From UBA6624 sp964517115 [NCBI: uncultured bacterium] (GTDB lineage: Bacteria; UBP7; UBA6624): a DNA stretch of 6,317 bases. The stretch spans positions 1 through 6,317 of the forward strand of contig CAZFBE010000041.1 of assembly GCA_964517115.1 (NCBI GenBank), in the 5' to 3' direction. Positions 1-4,986 of this stretch are shown here, one piece after another. The first letter of the stretch is position 1. Each line of letters opens with the position of its first letter. The position numbers and the translations under genes were made by a program. The notes beneath the pieces were generated by a model. The model had not been told where the DNA came from, did not search any database, and saw only the letters and a program-made list of their open reading frames with translations.

Positions 1-1141
1 AAACATAAACATCAAAAGCTACTCCAACCCCAATTGTTCCAAGGATGAAAGTTGGGAAAGCCAAAGACCCCCAACCAAGTTTTTTCCATGTTAATGCTTT
101 CAGCTGGCCAAGTCGCATTAGTACAAAATACAACAGCACCATTGTGGCTATCGAAATCGGAATATTGTTTTTTTCTGGCCAGCTAAAGAAAATTTTTCCC
201 AAGAAATCAAAATAGACACTATTTGATTCATGTTTCAGTTTCGAAAGATCGATTTCTTGCAGCTGGTTAAGGATTTGAAGTACATTTTGACCCTGGTGCT
301 GGACAGTGTCAAAATTCAGATTTTCAATATTGTCATTTTTTGTATGGTAGTTTTGGGCATTTCCTATGAATGCAAAATTGAAACCTTTTAATCCATATTC
401 TTTGTATATTGCAAAATCAGTTCCATTTGGGAGTCTCTTATAGATTTCATAGAAGATTGAAGATGATCTTGGGTGAGTAACGGAAGATCCGTATATTTCA
501 ACAAGGCTGGAATTTTTTTCACTTGTTTCAAACATGAGGCTTGGACCACTTGTTCCCCTTGCTTCCATGTTTATGACATATTGAATATCTTTTGCCCAAG
601 GGTGGCCTTCCATAAATGCTTTTGACCCAAGCAATCCGATTTCTTCTCCATCGTTAAACATGATAATAAGATCATGACTGAGTTCTTTTTCTTGTTCCAA
701 GAGTATTCTCATTATTTCAAATGTTGCTGCTACAGCATGCATATCATCTGCTGCTCCCGGAGATTCTCTTACAGAGTCATAATGGGAGGAAAGGAGTATT
801 TTTTCTCCTTTCGTATTTTTTCCACTGATTTTTGTAATGACATTAAAAAGCGTTTCTTTTTTCCCTTTTATGGAAGCTTCAAAACTCTGTATTTCAGGAC
901 TTAAGCCCATTGCAATGACTTTCTCAACAATTAAATCTCGTATTTTTTCATTTTCTTTTGAACCTGAAGGGTGTGGCTGTTCTTCTTTTATCAGGTCCAA
1001 AAGAACCAAAGAGGCTCTTGCAGATGAAAATTCATTCAATGGTGCACCCAGGTTTTTTGCCTTTGGTGGAAAATAAAACAAAAAAGAAAATACAAAAATT
1101 AAAAAGAGGGTTTTGAGTCCGAATAGGAAGTGTTTTGGCAT
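1..1141 (-). CDS. Membrane-anchored M28 family zinc aminopeptidase, ERMP1/Pff1-like (C-terminus cut off by window edge)
   Basis: The 380 visible residues read as a di-zinc M28 peptidase. Residues 7-24 form an N-terminal hydrophobic segment (signal anchor), so the catalytic domain should lie outside the cytoplasm. The M28 motifs occur in order: HYD (H120), GAADD (first D of the pair, D132), NDGEEIG (catalytic E166, zinc ligand E167), INMEARG (E193 where many M28 enzymes have Asp) and YHTKND (H266). The stretch around 190-275, with NMEARG, FETSEKN, THPRSS, TDFAIYKEYG and AFIGNAQNYHT, resembles the ERMP1/vacuolar membrane protease branch. Hydrophobic stretches at about 327-344 and 359-380 suggest a C-terminal multi-pass membrane domain that continues past base 1. 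An AGGA Shine-Dalgarno-like element lies 8 bases before the ATG. It is divergent from the SRPBCC gene, with a 34-base gap, and has no evident link to the Paa operon. The family call is firm; the substrate is unknown. Confidence 0.9.
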   Translation of the reverse strand, partial: MPKHFLFGLKTLFLIFVFSFLFYFPPKAKNLGAPLNEFSSARASLVLLDLIKEEQPHPSGSKENEKIRDLIVEKVIAMGLSPEIQSFEASIKGKKETLFNVITKISGKNTKGEKILLSSHYDSVRESPGAADDMHAVAATFEIMRILLEQEKELSHDLIIMFNDGEEIGLLGSKAFMEGHPWAKDIQYVINMEARGTSGPSLMFETSEKNSSLVEIYGSSVTHPRSSSIFYEIYKRLPNGTDFAIYKEYGLKGFNFAFIGNAQNYHTKNDNIENLNFDTVQHQGQNVLQILNQLQEIDLSKLKHESNSVYFDFLGKIFFSWPEKNNIPISIATMVLLYFVLMRLGQLKALTWKKLGWGSLAFPTFILGTIGVGVAFDVYV

Positions 1142-1175
1142 TGATAAAATCCTAACGAGGATTTAGACTTTCCAA
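1142..1175. promoter_or_regulatory. Short divergent intergenic region between the M28 and SRPBCC genes
   Basis: Only 34 bases separate the two divergent start codons, so both promoters must sit here or reach into the opposite gene. On the minus strand TCTAAATC (complement of 1160-1167) lies about 20-27 bases before the M28 ATG and could be a degenerate TATA box for near-leaderless transcription. On the plus strand GATAAAAT (1143-1150) is at a similar distance from the ATG at 1176. Both matches are weak, and neither is strong enough to call alone. Confidence 0.35.
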
Positions 1176-1631
1176 ATGTCTATTTTTGTTCATCATGTAG
1201 AAAAGAGATACGAGGTCTGGGTTCCAGAAAATATAGACAAAGTTTTTTCTTTTTTCTCAAATGCAAGAAACCTTGAAAGAATGACACCTTCTTTTTTGGA
1301 ATTTAAGGTTTTGAATGAAGGTGAAATTAAAATGAAGACTGGTTTGCTGATTGACTACAAGCTCAAATTACACAGTATTCCTTTTAGGTGGCAAAGCGAA
1401 ATAACAAAATGGAAACCAAAGTCTTTTTTTGAAGATTGTCAAAGGAAGGGCCCATATGTTTACTGGGATCATCTACACACGTTTGAAGAAAAGGATGGCG
1501 GAACCTTGGTTGTTGATTCAATTAAATTTGGGGTTCCAGGAGGATTTCTGATTTATAAGATGTTTATTGAAAGGGATGTGGAAAAAATCTTTGATTTTCG
1601 AAAAACGACGTTACAAGAGATTTTTAATTAG
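1176..1631 (+). CDS. SRPBCC-superfamily (START/Bet v1-fold) ligand-binding domain protein
   Basis: This 151-residue protein fits a single SRPBCC domain of the type often annotated as cyclase/dehydrase or cell-division-inhibitor-like. Family hallmarks are visible: VWVPENIDKVFSFFSNARN near 15-33, then ERMTPSFLEF, a GLLIDYKLKLHSIPFRW strand pair (about 56-72), a RKGPYVYWDHLHTFEEKDGG stretch (about 89-108), VPGGFL, and a C-terminal helix with IFDFRKTTL. The fold makes a hydrophobic pocket for a lipid or other small hydrophobic ligand; the ligand here is unknown. The protein has no signal peptide or membrane segment, so it is presumably cytoplasmic. The ATG at 1176 is the first possible start after an in-frame TAG at 1164, and no strong Shine-Dalgarno is present. 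It is codirectional with the Paa operon but separated from it by 58 bases containing an oligo-T run and a promoter, so it is probably a separate unit. Confidence 0.85.
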   Translation: MSIFVHHVEKRYEVWVPENIDKVFSFFSNARNLERMTPSFLEFKVLNEGEIKMKTGLLIDYKLKLHSIPFRWQSEITKWKPKSFFEDCQRKGPYVYWDHLHTFEEKDGGTLVVDSIKFGVPGGFLIYKMFIERDVEKIFDFRKTTLQEIFN

Positions 1632-1649
1632 TTTTTTACCCATAAAAAA
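1632..1649 (+). terminator. Oligo-T stretch with small A/T inverted repeat after the SRPBCC gene
   Basis: Directly after the TAG stop is a run of six T, which is the left arm of a perfect 7-base inverted repeat: TTTTTTA (1632-1638), a four-base loop CCCA, and TAAAAAA (1643-1649). The stem is purely A/T and would be weak as a bacterial intrinsic terminator. A T run alone is the usual archaeal termination signal, which fits the archaeal-like promoter that follows. The termination role is inferred. Confidence 0.4.
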
Positions 1650-1659
1650 GTTAGGATAA

Positions 1660-1671
1660 GTATTTAAATAC
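1660..1671 (+). promoter_or_regulatory. TATA-box-like promoter and 12-base perfect palindrome before the paa operon
   Basis: GTATTTAAATAC is a perfect 12-base palindrome. Its core TTTAAATA (1663-1670) matches the archaeal TATA-box consensus, with the A-rich GGATAA just upstream in the position of a B-recognition element. The box lies 20-27 bases before the ATG at 1690, which predicts initiation at or within a few bases of that codon. Read as a bacterial promoter, it has a -10-like core but no convincing -35. The palindrome could also be an operator for a dimeric repressor. It is the only substantial intergenic gap in front of the nine-gene cluster. Confidence 0.55.
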
Positions 1672-1680
1672 ACAACAAGT

Positions 1681-1685
1681 GAGGT
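1681..1685 (+). promoter_or_regulatory. GAGGT ribosome binding site of the first operon gene
   Basis: GAGGT ends four bases before the ATG at 1690. The spacing is short but usable. It supports this ATG as the start, and it conflicts mildly with a strictly leaderless transcript predicted from the TATA position. Confidence 0.45.
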
Positions 1686-1689
1686 AATT

Positions 1690-2475
1690 ATGGAAAAAAG
1701 AGTACATTTTGACAAAGACGGTGCGGTTGGATTCATCATTCTTGATGATGGAAAAGTAAATTCTTATGATATCGATACGATGAAGCAGCTAAATGCAGTT
1801 ATCGACCAAAACATCAATGACGAAGAGGTCAAGGTCGTTATTATGAAGAGCGGAAGCTCGAAACTTTTTAGCGCTGGTGCAAATATTAAGAAATTCATTG
1901 AGAACTTAGATGATTTGGAAGCAAATTTAGACATGATAAATTATGCTCATATGACTTTGTCAAAAATGGCAAATTCAGGAAAAATATTTGTTGCAATGAT
2001 TAATGGAGGTGCTTTTGGGGGTGGCTTGGAGATGACTCTTGCATGTGATTTCAGGTTTGCTGCAGAAGGCGAATATAGAGTTGGTTTACCTGAGGTAACC
2101 CTAGGACTCCTTCCAGGAAATGGTGGAACTGTCAGGCTTCCAAGGCTTATTGGATGTCAAAAGGCTTTAGACATGATGGTTACAGGCAGGGTTGTAGATC
2201 CACAAACCGCTTTGGATTACGGTATTGTTGACAAATTGTTTGCGGCAGAAAGCCTAGAAGAGGAAACTGTTAAGTGGGCAAAGAGAGTTGCGTCTCAAGC
2301 ATCAGCAGCAATTGCTCATATTAAAAGTAGTGTTTATCAGGGTTTGAACATGTCACTAAATGATGCTCTTTCAAATGAAAGAGAGCATATGAGACCTTTG
2401 TTTTCAACCCATGACGCAAAAGAAGGCTTAACGGCTTTTGCAGAAAAAAGAAGAGCTGATTTTAAAGGAGAGTAA
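1690..2475 (+). CDS. Enoyl-CoA hydratase/isomerase family protein with both catalytic glutamates (PaaF-like)
   Basis: This 261-residue crotonase-fold protein is full length for the family. The CoA and oxyanion-hole segments are SAGAN at 61-65 (Asn where AGAD is usual) and GGAFGGGLE at 106-114. The two acid/base glutamates of enoyl-CoA hydratase are both present: E114 in GGGLE and E135 in GLPE, followed by GLLPGNGGTVRLPRLIG. That predicts true syn-hydration of a trans-2-enoyl-CoA, as PaaF does with 2,3-dehydroadipyl-CoA in phenylacetate catabolism. The N-terminal motif is GKVNSYD instead of the usual NRP..LNAL. The C-terminus ADFKGE is a normal crotonase tail, and its codons form the Shine-Dalgarno of paaA, three bases downstream. 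As first gene of the operon it follows the TATA-like promoter. The specific substrate is inferred from context; a 2-enoyl-CoA hydratase from general beta-oxidation is the alternative. Confidence 0.9.
   Translation: MEKRVHFDKDGAVGFIILDDGKVNSYDIDTMKQLNAVIDQNINDEEVKVVIMKSGSSKLFSAGANIKKFIENLDDLEANLDMINYAHMTLSKMANSGKIFVAMINGGAFGGGLEMTLACDFRFAAEGEYRVGLPEVTLGLLPGNGGTVRLPRLIGCQKALDMMVTGRVVDPQTALDYGIVDKLFAAESLEEETVKWAKRVASQASAAIAHIKSSVYQGLNMSLNDALSNEREHMRPLFSTHDAKEGLTAFAEKRRADFKGE
2464..2470 (+). promoter_or_regulatory. AAAGGAG ribosome binding site of paaA, inside the end of the upstream crotonase gene
   Basis: AAAGGAG sits in the Lys-Gly-Glu codons at the end of the first crotonase gene, eight bases before a TTG codon at 2479. 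This placement decides that paaA starts at the TTG, as no ATG or GTG lies near it in frame. Confidence 0.75.
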
Positions 2476-2478
2476 TTT

Positions 2479-3441
2479 TTGTTCAATCTAAAAGAAGAAT
2501 CTTTTGTTGAAAACAGATTAAAGGAAGACAAGTATATAGAGGAGATTTCTATGATGTCTCCAAAGTATTTGGATGGCATTAAAAAGATCCTTACGGTATC
2601 TGCTGACACTGAGTTGGTCAGTGCACCTGCTTACTATCTTGCAGCAAAAGATGCCCCTACAACAAATGCTTTTATTTCGGCAATGGGGATTATCCAGGAC
2701 GAATTAGGACATGCTCATATTGCTTATAGGCTGATGGAAGATTTGGGGATAAACAAAGAAGAGTTTATCTATGAAAGAGATCCGAAGAGTTTTAGGTATC
2801 CATACGCCTTTGATGTTCCGTTGGTGACCTGGACAGAGCTTGCTGTCGCAAATGCTTTTTACGACAGGGCGGGTTTTGTTCTTTTGGATGATGTTTTTGG
2901 AAACACTACTTTTGGACCTTGGAAAAGAGCTTTAGTTAAAGTTGGCAAAGAAGAAGGTTTTCATTTGAGGCATGGGGAAACATGGATGAAGAAACTTGTT
3001 AAAGATCCTGTAGGAAAAGAAAGATTGCAGAAGGCTTTGGACTGGATGTTCCCTTTGACTGTTGAATGGTTTGGTCTTCCAGACTCCTTGAAAACACAAA
3101 ATATTCAACTTGAATATGGCTTCAAGGGACAGAGTAATGATCAATTAAGGCAAACATGGATGAGTACAGCTGTTCCCTTGGCAGAGAGCCTTGGACTGAA
3201 GGTTCCAGCACATTATTGCGAAAATAAAAAGAAATATGTTTTGGAATATCCATTTCCTTGCAAATTCGATGCTCAAGAGAAAAAATGGCTTTTCAACGAA
3301 GGGGAGATTCCTTGGATTGAACCGAATTCTGATGGATATAGCGTTATGAAGAGATGGAAAAAAAGAGGAGAAATGAATGATGAATTTGTTGAGATACTCC
3401 AAAAGGGACATAAGCAAGTTTGTCAGATGTTAGAAAGATAG
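2479..3441 (+). CDS. paaA: Phenylacetyl-CoA epoxidase-type oxygenase, catalytic diiron subunit PaaA
   Basis: At 320 residues this is a full-length PaaA-family ferritin-like protein. The expected diiron ligands are all visible by comparison with E. coli PaaA: E45 on the first helix (ADTEL), E75 and H78 in QDELGHAH, D129 in YDRAGFV, and E159 and H162 in KEEGFHLRHGE. The enzyme inserts one oxygen atom from O2 into the aromatic ring of an aryl-CoA, classically phenylacetyl-CoA, giving the ring 1,2-epoxide; it is cytosolic and works with PaaC, PaaB and a reductase. After the conserved LRQTWMSTAVPLAESLGLKVP segment the C-terminal part carries a YPFPCKFDAQEKKWLFNEGEIPW stretch, split here as YPFPCKFD and KKWLFNEGEIPW, that looks longer than the E. 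coli tail. TTG start with a good Shine-Dalgarno. Its end overlaps the DUF59 gene by 22 bases. Another aryl-CoA as substrate cannot be excluded. Confidence 0.93.
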   Translation: MFNLKEESFVENRLKEDKYIEEISMMSPKYLDGIKKILTVSADTELVSAPAYYLAAKDAPTTNAFISAMGIIQDELGHAHIAYRLMEDLGINKEEFIYERDPKSFRYPYAFDVPLVTWTELAVANAFYDRAGFVLLDDVFGNTTFGPWKRALVKVGKEEGFHLRHGETWMKKLVKDPVGKERLQKALDWMFPLTVEWFGLPDSLKTQNIQLEYGFKGQSNDQLRQTWMSTAVPLAESLGLKVPAHYCENKKKYVLEYPFPCKFDAQEKKWLFNEGEIPWIEPNSDGYSVMKRWKKRGEMNDEFVEILQKGHKQVCQMLER

Positions 3442-3788
3442 TGATTCAGGATCCAAAAAAAAGAACCTCAAGGGAAGAAGAGATTTTTCAAATTCTGCAT
3501 GATGTCCAAGATGCCGAATTTGACATAGACATTGTTGACATGGGTTTGATTTACGGTGTTCATTTTGATGATAAAAAACAAAGTGTTATTGTTGACATGA
3601 CTTTTACTTCAATGTCTTGCCCTGCAATGGATTTTATGTCTGATGACGTTGTTGAAAGATTGATTTCTGAAAAAGATATTAAAGATGTTTCTATAAATGT
3701 TGTTTGGGATCCTCCTTGGAACCAGGAAATGTTATCTCAAGATGGGGTGAAGGGTTTGAATGACTGGGGAGTAATCAAATGGGTATAA
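3420..3788 (+). CDS. paaD: DUF59/MIP18 domain protein, N-terminal half of a split PaaD
   Basis: This 122-residue protein is a single MIP18/DUF59 domain. Visible family features are EEEIFQILHDVQDAEFDIDIVDMGLIYGV (about 19-47, here cited in parts), the strand VIVDMTFTSMSCPAMD with the conserved Cys at 67, and VVWDPPW at 94-100. In E. coli PaaD this domain is fused to a C-terminal zinc ribbon; here the chain stops after WVI-type residues without cysteine pairs, and the ribbon is encoded separately at 4801. PaaD is needed for an active epoxidase, and the DUF59 family acts in iron-sulfur or metal-centre assembly, so a maturation role is inferred. The TTG at 3420 is preceded by AAGGGA and overlaps paaA by 22 bases; a GTG at 3441 sharing one base with the paaA stop is a credible alternative start. 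It overlaps the next gene by 10 bases. A SufT-like general factor is the alternative reading. Confidence 0.85.
   Translation: MSDVRKIVIQDPKKRTSREEEIFQILHDVQDAEFDIDIVDMGLIYGVHFDDKKQSVIVDMTFTSMSCPAMDFMSDDVVERLISEKDIKDVSINVVWDPPWNQEMLSQDGVKGLNDWGVIKWV
3766..3771 (+). promoter_or_regulatory. GGGGAG ribosome binding site of the first paaB-like gene
   Basis: GGGGAG lies seven bases before the ATG at 3779, inside the DUF59 gene. It supports that ATG as start although it creates a 10-base overlap with the preceding stop. Confidence 0.6.
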
Positions 3789-4015
3789 GGGATTCAAATT
3801 TATTGAAACCAACTGGGGATGTTTACGATGTTTATTCAAAATCAACAAAAGATGAATTTTTGAAACTGAATGGAGACGTGATCGCTCCAACTGCACACTT
3901 AGCCAAAGCTTATGCCTATCAAATGTATCAAGAAAGCACTTGGGTTGAGATGATTGCTGTTGCAAGAAAAGACACAGTTCAAATAATTGATGATGGAGAT
4001 GTTGTTAATGAGTAA
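3779..4015 (+). CDS. paaB: PaaB-family epoxidase subunit, copy 1
   Basis: This 78-residue protein resembles PaaB over most of its length. After a short leader, VYDVYSKSTKDEF (about 16-28) matches the first beta-hairpin (Y-V-F/Y-x-R/K pattern), GDVIAP at 33-38 matches the G-S/D-V-x-A motif, HLAKAYAYQMY (41-51) is the helix with spaced alanines and a tyrosine, and TWVEMIAVARKD (54-65) the final strand. E. coli PaaB is about 95 residues with a longer tail. PaaB does not bind iron; it bridges PaaA-PaaC heterodimers and is needed for electron delivery. The position between the DUF59 gene and paaC, with overlaps of 10 and 8 bases, supports membership in the complex. It is followed immediately by a second PaaB-like gene, so the usual homodimer may be a heterodimer here. 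Confidence 0.8.
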   Translation: MGIRDSNLLKPTGDVYDVYSKSTKDEFLKLNGDVIAPTAHLAKAYAYQMYQESTWVEMIAVARKDTVQIIDDGDVVNE

Positions 4016-4175
4016 TTGGCATATTTTTGGGAGAAAGAAAGGAGAGGAGCCACTTGGTTTTTTAGGTCTTGTTTCGTCTAAAGGTAACCCAAGGTCTGTT
4101 GTTGTTGGGGAATATGGAGAGGATTGGTTGGAGCTGGTTGCAGTTCCAGAGAATTCAATAATAAAGGTTATATAA
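4008..4175 (+). CDS. PaaB-like small subunit, copy 2 (short)
   Basis: A 55-residue protein starting at the ATG in ATGAGTAA, which overlaps the stop of the preceding gene by eight bases. It aligns with the whole of copy 1: WHIFGRKKGEE with YDVYSKSTKDE, FLGLV with LNGDV at the same distance (19 residues from the aromatic start), and DWLELVAVPENSIIKVI with TWVEMIAVARKDTVQII. The middle helix is shortened by three residues and has lost the regularly spaced alanines. It is therefore a divergent tandem paralogue of PaaB, not a frameshifted tail of copy 1, as each copy covers the complete fold. An earlier in-frame ATG at 3987 would add seven residues but overlaps copy 1 further and is less likely. 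It ends two bases before paaC. Its role is inferred as the second partner in a PaaB-type bridge. Confidence 0.72.
   Translation: MSNWHIFGRKKGEEPLGFLGLVSSKGNPRSVVVGEYGEDWLELVAVPENSIIKVI
4163..4168 (+). promoter_or_regulatory. AAAGGT ribosome binding site of paaC
   Basis: AAAGGT lies nine bases before the ATG at 4178, within the last codons of the second paaB-like gene. It decides for the 4178 start over the in-frame ATG at 4124, which has no matching site at proper spacing and would bring a non-homologous leader. Confidence 0.55.
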
Positions 4176-4177
4176 AA

Positions 4178-4804
4178 ATGTCTAGAGAAGAAGCTATTTT
4201 GCAGATTTTAATCAGGTTGGCTGATGCCAAGTATTGTCTGGGTAGAAGATATGGACACTGGTCTTGTAGTGGCCCAACACTAGAGGCATCTGTAGCTGCT
4301 GCGTCTATGGCGGGAGATGAGGTTGGCCATGCCAGGGTTTTATATCCCTTATTTAAAAAATTTGAAAATGCCCCTAAGGAAATGGTTGTTGTAGCAGATA
4401 GGCTAAATTTTGAAGTTCCTGATTTCCTAAAAAAAGACTGGAAGCAATGGACTGACTTTGTTGCTGTTTCTTGTATTTTTGATACTGCTATGACTGTTGT
4501 TTTGAACTCTTTAAAAAATAGTTCTTTTGAATTTTTTTCCTCAAGAATGGGAAAAATGCTGCAGGAAGAAAATTATCATGAGATATTTTCTTCTGGCTGG
4601 TTTTCTCTTCTTGCTGAAGAGTCCAAAAAGGATTTGCAAGATGCTGTAGACAAAATCTATGAAGAAACAATTTCTTGGTTTTCTTTTGAAAATGAAAAAT
4701 TAATCAAATTTGCAAAAGATGAAAAGATTATCGATAAGGATTCCTCGGAATTAGTTAGGGAGTTTGAGTTGAAAATCAAACCTTTGATGGAAATTTTAAA
4801 TTGA
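4178..4804 (+). CDS. paaC: Phenylacetyl-CoA epoxidase-type oxygenase subunit PaaC
   Basis: This 208-residue ferritin-like protein has the PaaC pattern: ILIRLADAKYCLGRRYGHW at about 10-29, SGPTLEASVAAASMAGDEVGHAR (31-53, cited in parts), and QEENYHEIFSSGW at 129-141. PaaC is the structural partner of PaaA; E. coli PaaC (about 248 residues) is described as having no working diiron site. Here E48 and H51 form an ExxH pair, D102 lies in IFDTAM, and E131 and H134 form a second ExxH pair, so five of six ligand positions of PaaA are kept; the first-helix position is not a Glu (K18/Y19, with D16 nearby). The protein is about 40 residues shorter than E. coli PaaC, mostly at the C-terminus. I chose the ATG at 4178, preceded by AAAGGT and placed two bases after the paaB copy 2 stop; an in-frame ATG at 4124 would add 18 residues unlike the family. 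The stop overlaps the next TTG start (TTGA). Confidence 0.87.
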   Translation: MSREEAILQILIRLADAKYCLGRRYGHWSCSGPTLEASVAAASMAGDEVGHARVLYPLFKKFENAPKEMVVVADRLNFEVPDFLKKDWKQWTDFVAVSCIFDTAMTVVLNSLKNSSFEFFSSRMGKMLQEENYHEIFSSGWFSLLAEESKKDLQDAVDKIYEETISWFSFENEKLIKFAKDEKIIDKDSSELVREFELKIKPLMEILN

Positions 4805-4983
4805 ATATATTTGAGAAAAGAAAAGAACAGTTAGACAAAAAAGAAGAAAACAACTGTTGTCCACATTGTGGTTCTAAGAAGATAGAAAAGACAGGGATAT
4901 TTGGTCCTTTTCATATGTCTTCTCAGTACCACTGTTTAGACTGTAGCTCACCTTTCTCGATTATCAAATGGAAGAAAGGTTAG
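4801..4983 (+). CDS. Small zinc-ribbon protein, C-terminal half of a split PaaD
   Basis: A 60-residue protein with two cysteine pairs, CPHC at 20-23 and CLDC at 45-48, spaced as a zinc ribbon. Between and after them, GSKKIEKTGIFG and QYHCLDCSSPF match the C-terminal domain of PaaD, whose pattern is CP.CGS....... FG.......Y.C..C..PF. In E. coli this ribbon is fused to the DUF59 domain; here the two halves are separate genes with both paaB-like genes and paaC between them. The charged first 18 residues (EKRKEQLDKKEEN) replace the fusion linker. The start is the TTG that overlaps the paaC stop (TTGA), so translation is probably coupled; there is no strong Shine-Dalgarno. It probably acts together with the DUF59 protein in maturing the epoxidase cofactors. 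Confidence 0.82.
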   Translation: MNIFEKRKEQLDKKEENNCCPHCGSKKIEKTGIFGPFHMSSQYHCLDCSSPFSIIKWKKG

Positions 4984-4986
4984 ATT

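Noticed and set aside
674-1076. Two plus-strand open frames of 76 and 79 codons
   Set aside because: They lie antisense to the well-supported M28 peptidase, have low-complexity Phe/Ser/Lys-rich translations and no ribosome-binding site.
1176-1631. SRPBCC gene as a member of the Paa pathway
   Set aside because: It is codirectional but separated by a T-run and a promoter, and SRPBCC proteins of this type are widespread in unrelated contexts; no sequence feature ties it to aromatic-CoA metabolism.
1632-1671. Inverted repeats read as a riboswitch or strong intrinsic terminator
   Set aside because: The stems are purely A/T and short, with no GC-rich core and no recognisable aptamer; only a weak oligo-T terminator and a promoter palindrome are supported.
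2337-3417. Minus-strand open frames of 70-90 codons opposite the first crotonase gene and paaA
   Set aside because: They are shadows of highly conserved genes, with no recognisable domains.
3987-4007. Earlier in-frame ATG for the second paaB-like gene
   Set aside because: It would lengthen the overlap to 29 bases and add Met/Leu-rich residues outside the PaaB fold; the ATGAGTAA overlap start at 4008 is typical of coupled genes.
3779-4175. The two paaB-like genes as one gene broken by a frameshift
   Set aside because: Each product covers the complete PaaB pattern from first strand to last strand, so they are paralogues and not halves of one chain.
4124-4177. Earlier in-frame ATG for paaC adding 18 residues
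   Set aside because: The extra residues are the out-of-frame reading of the second paaB-like gene and do not resemble PaaC; the ATG at 4178 has AAAGGT upstream and begins where the family begins.
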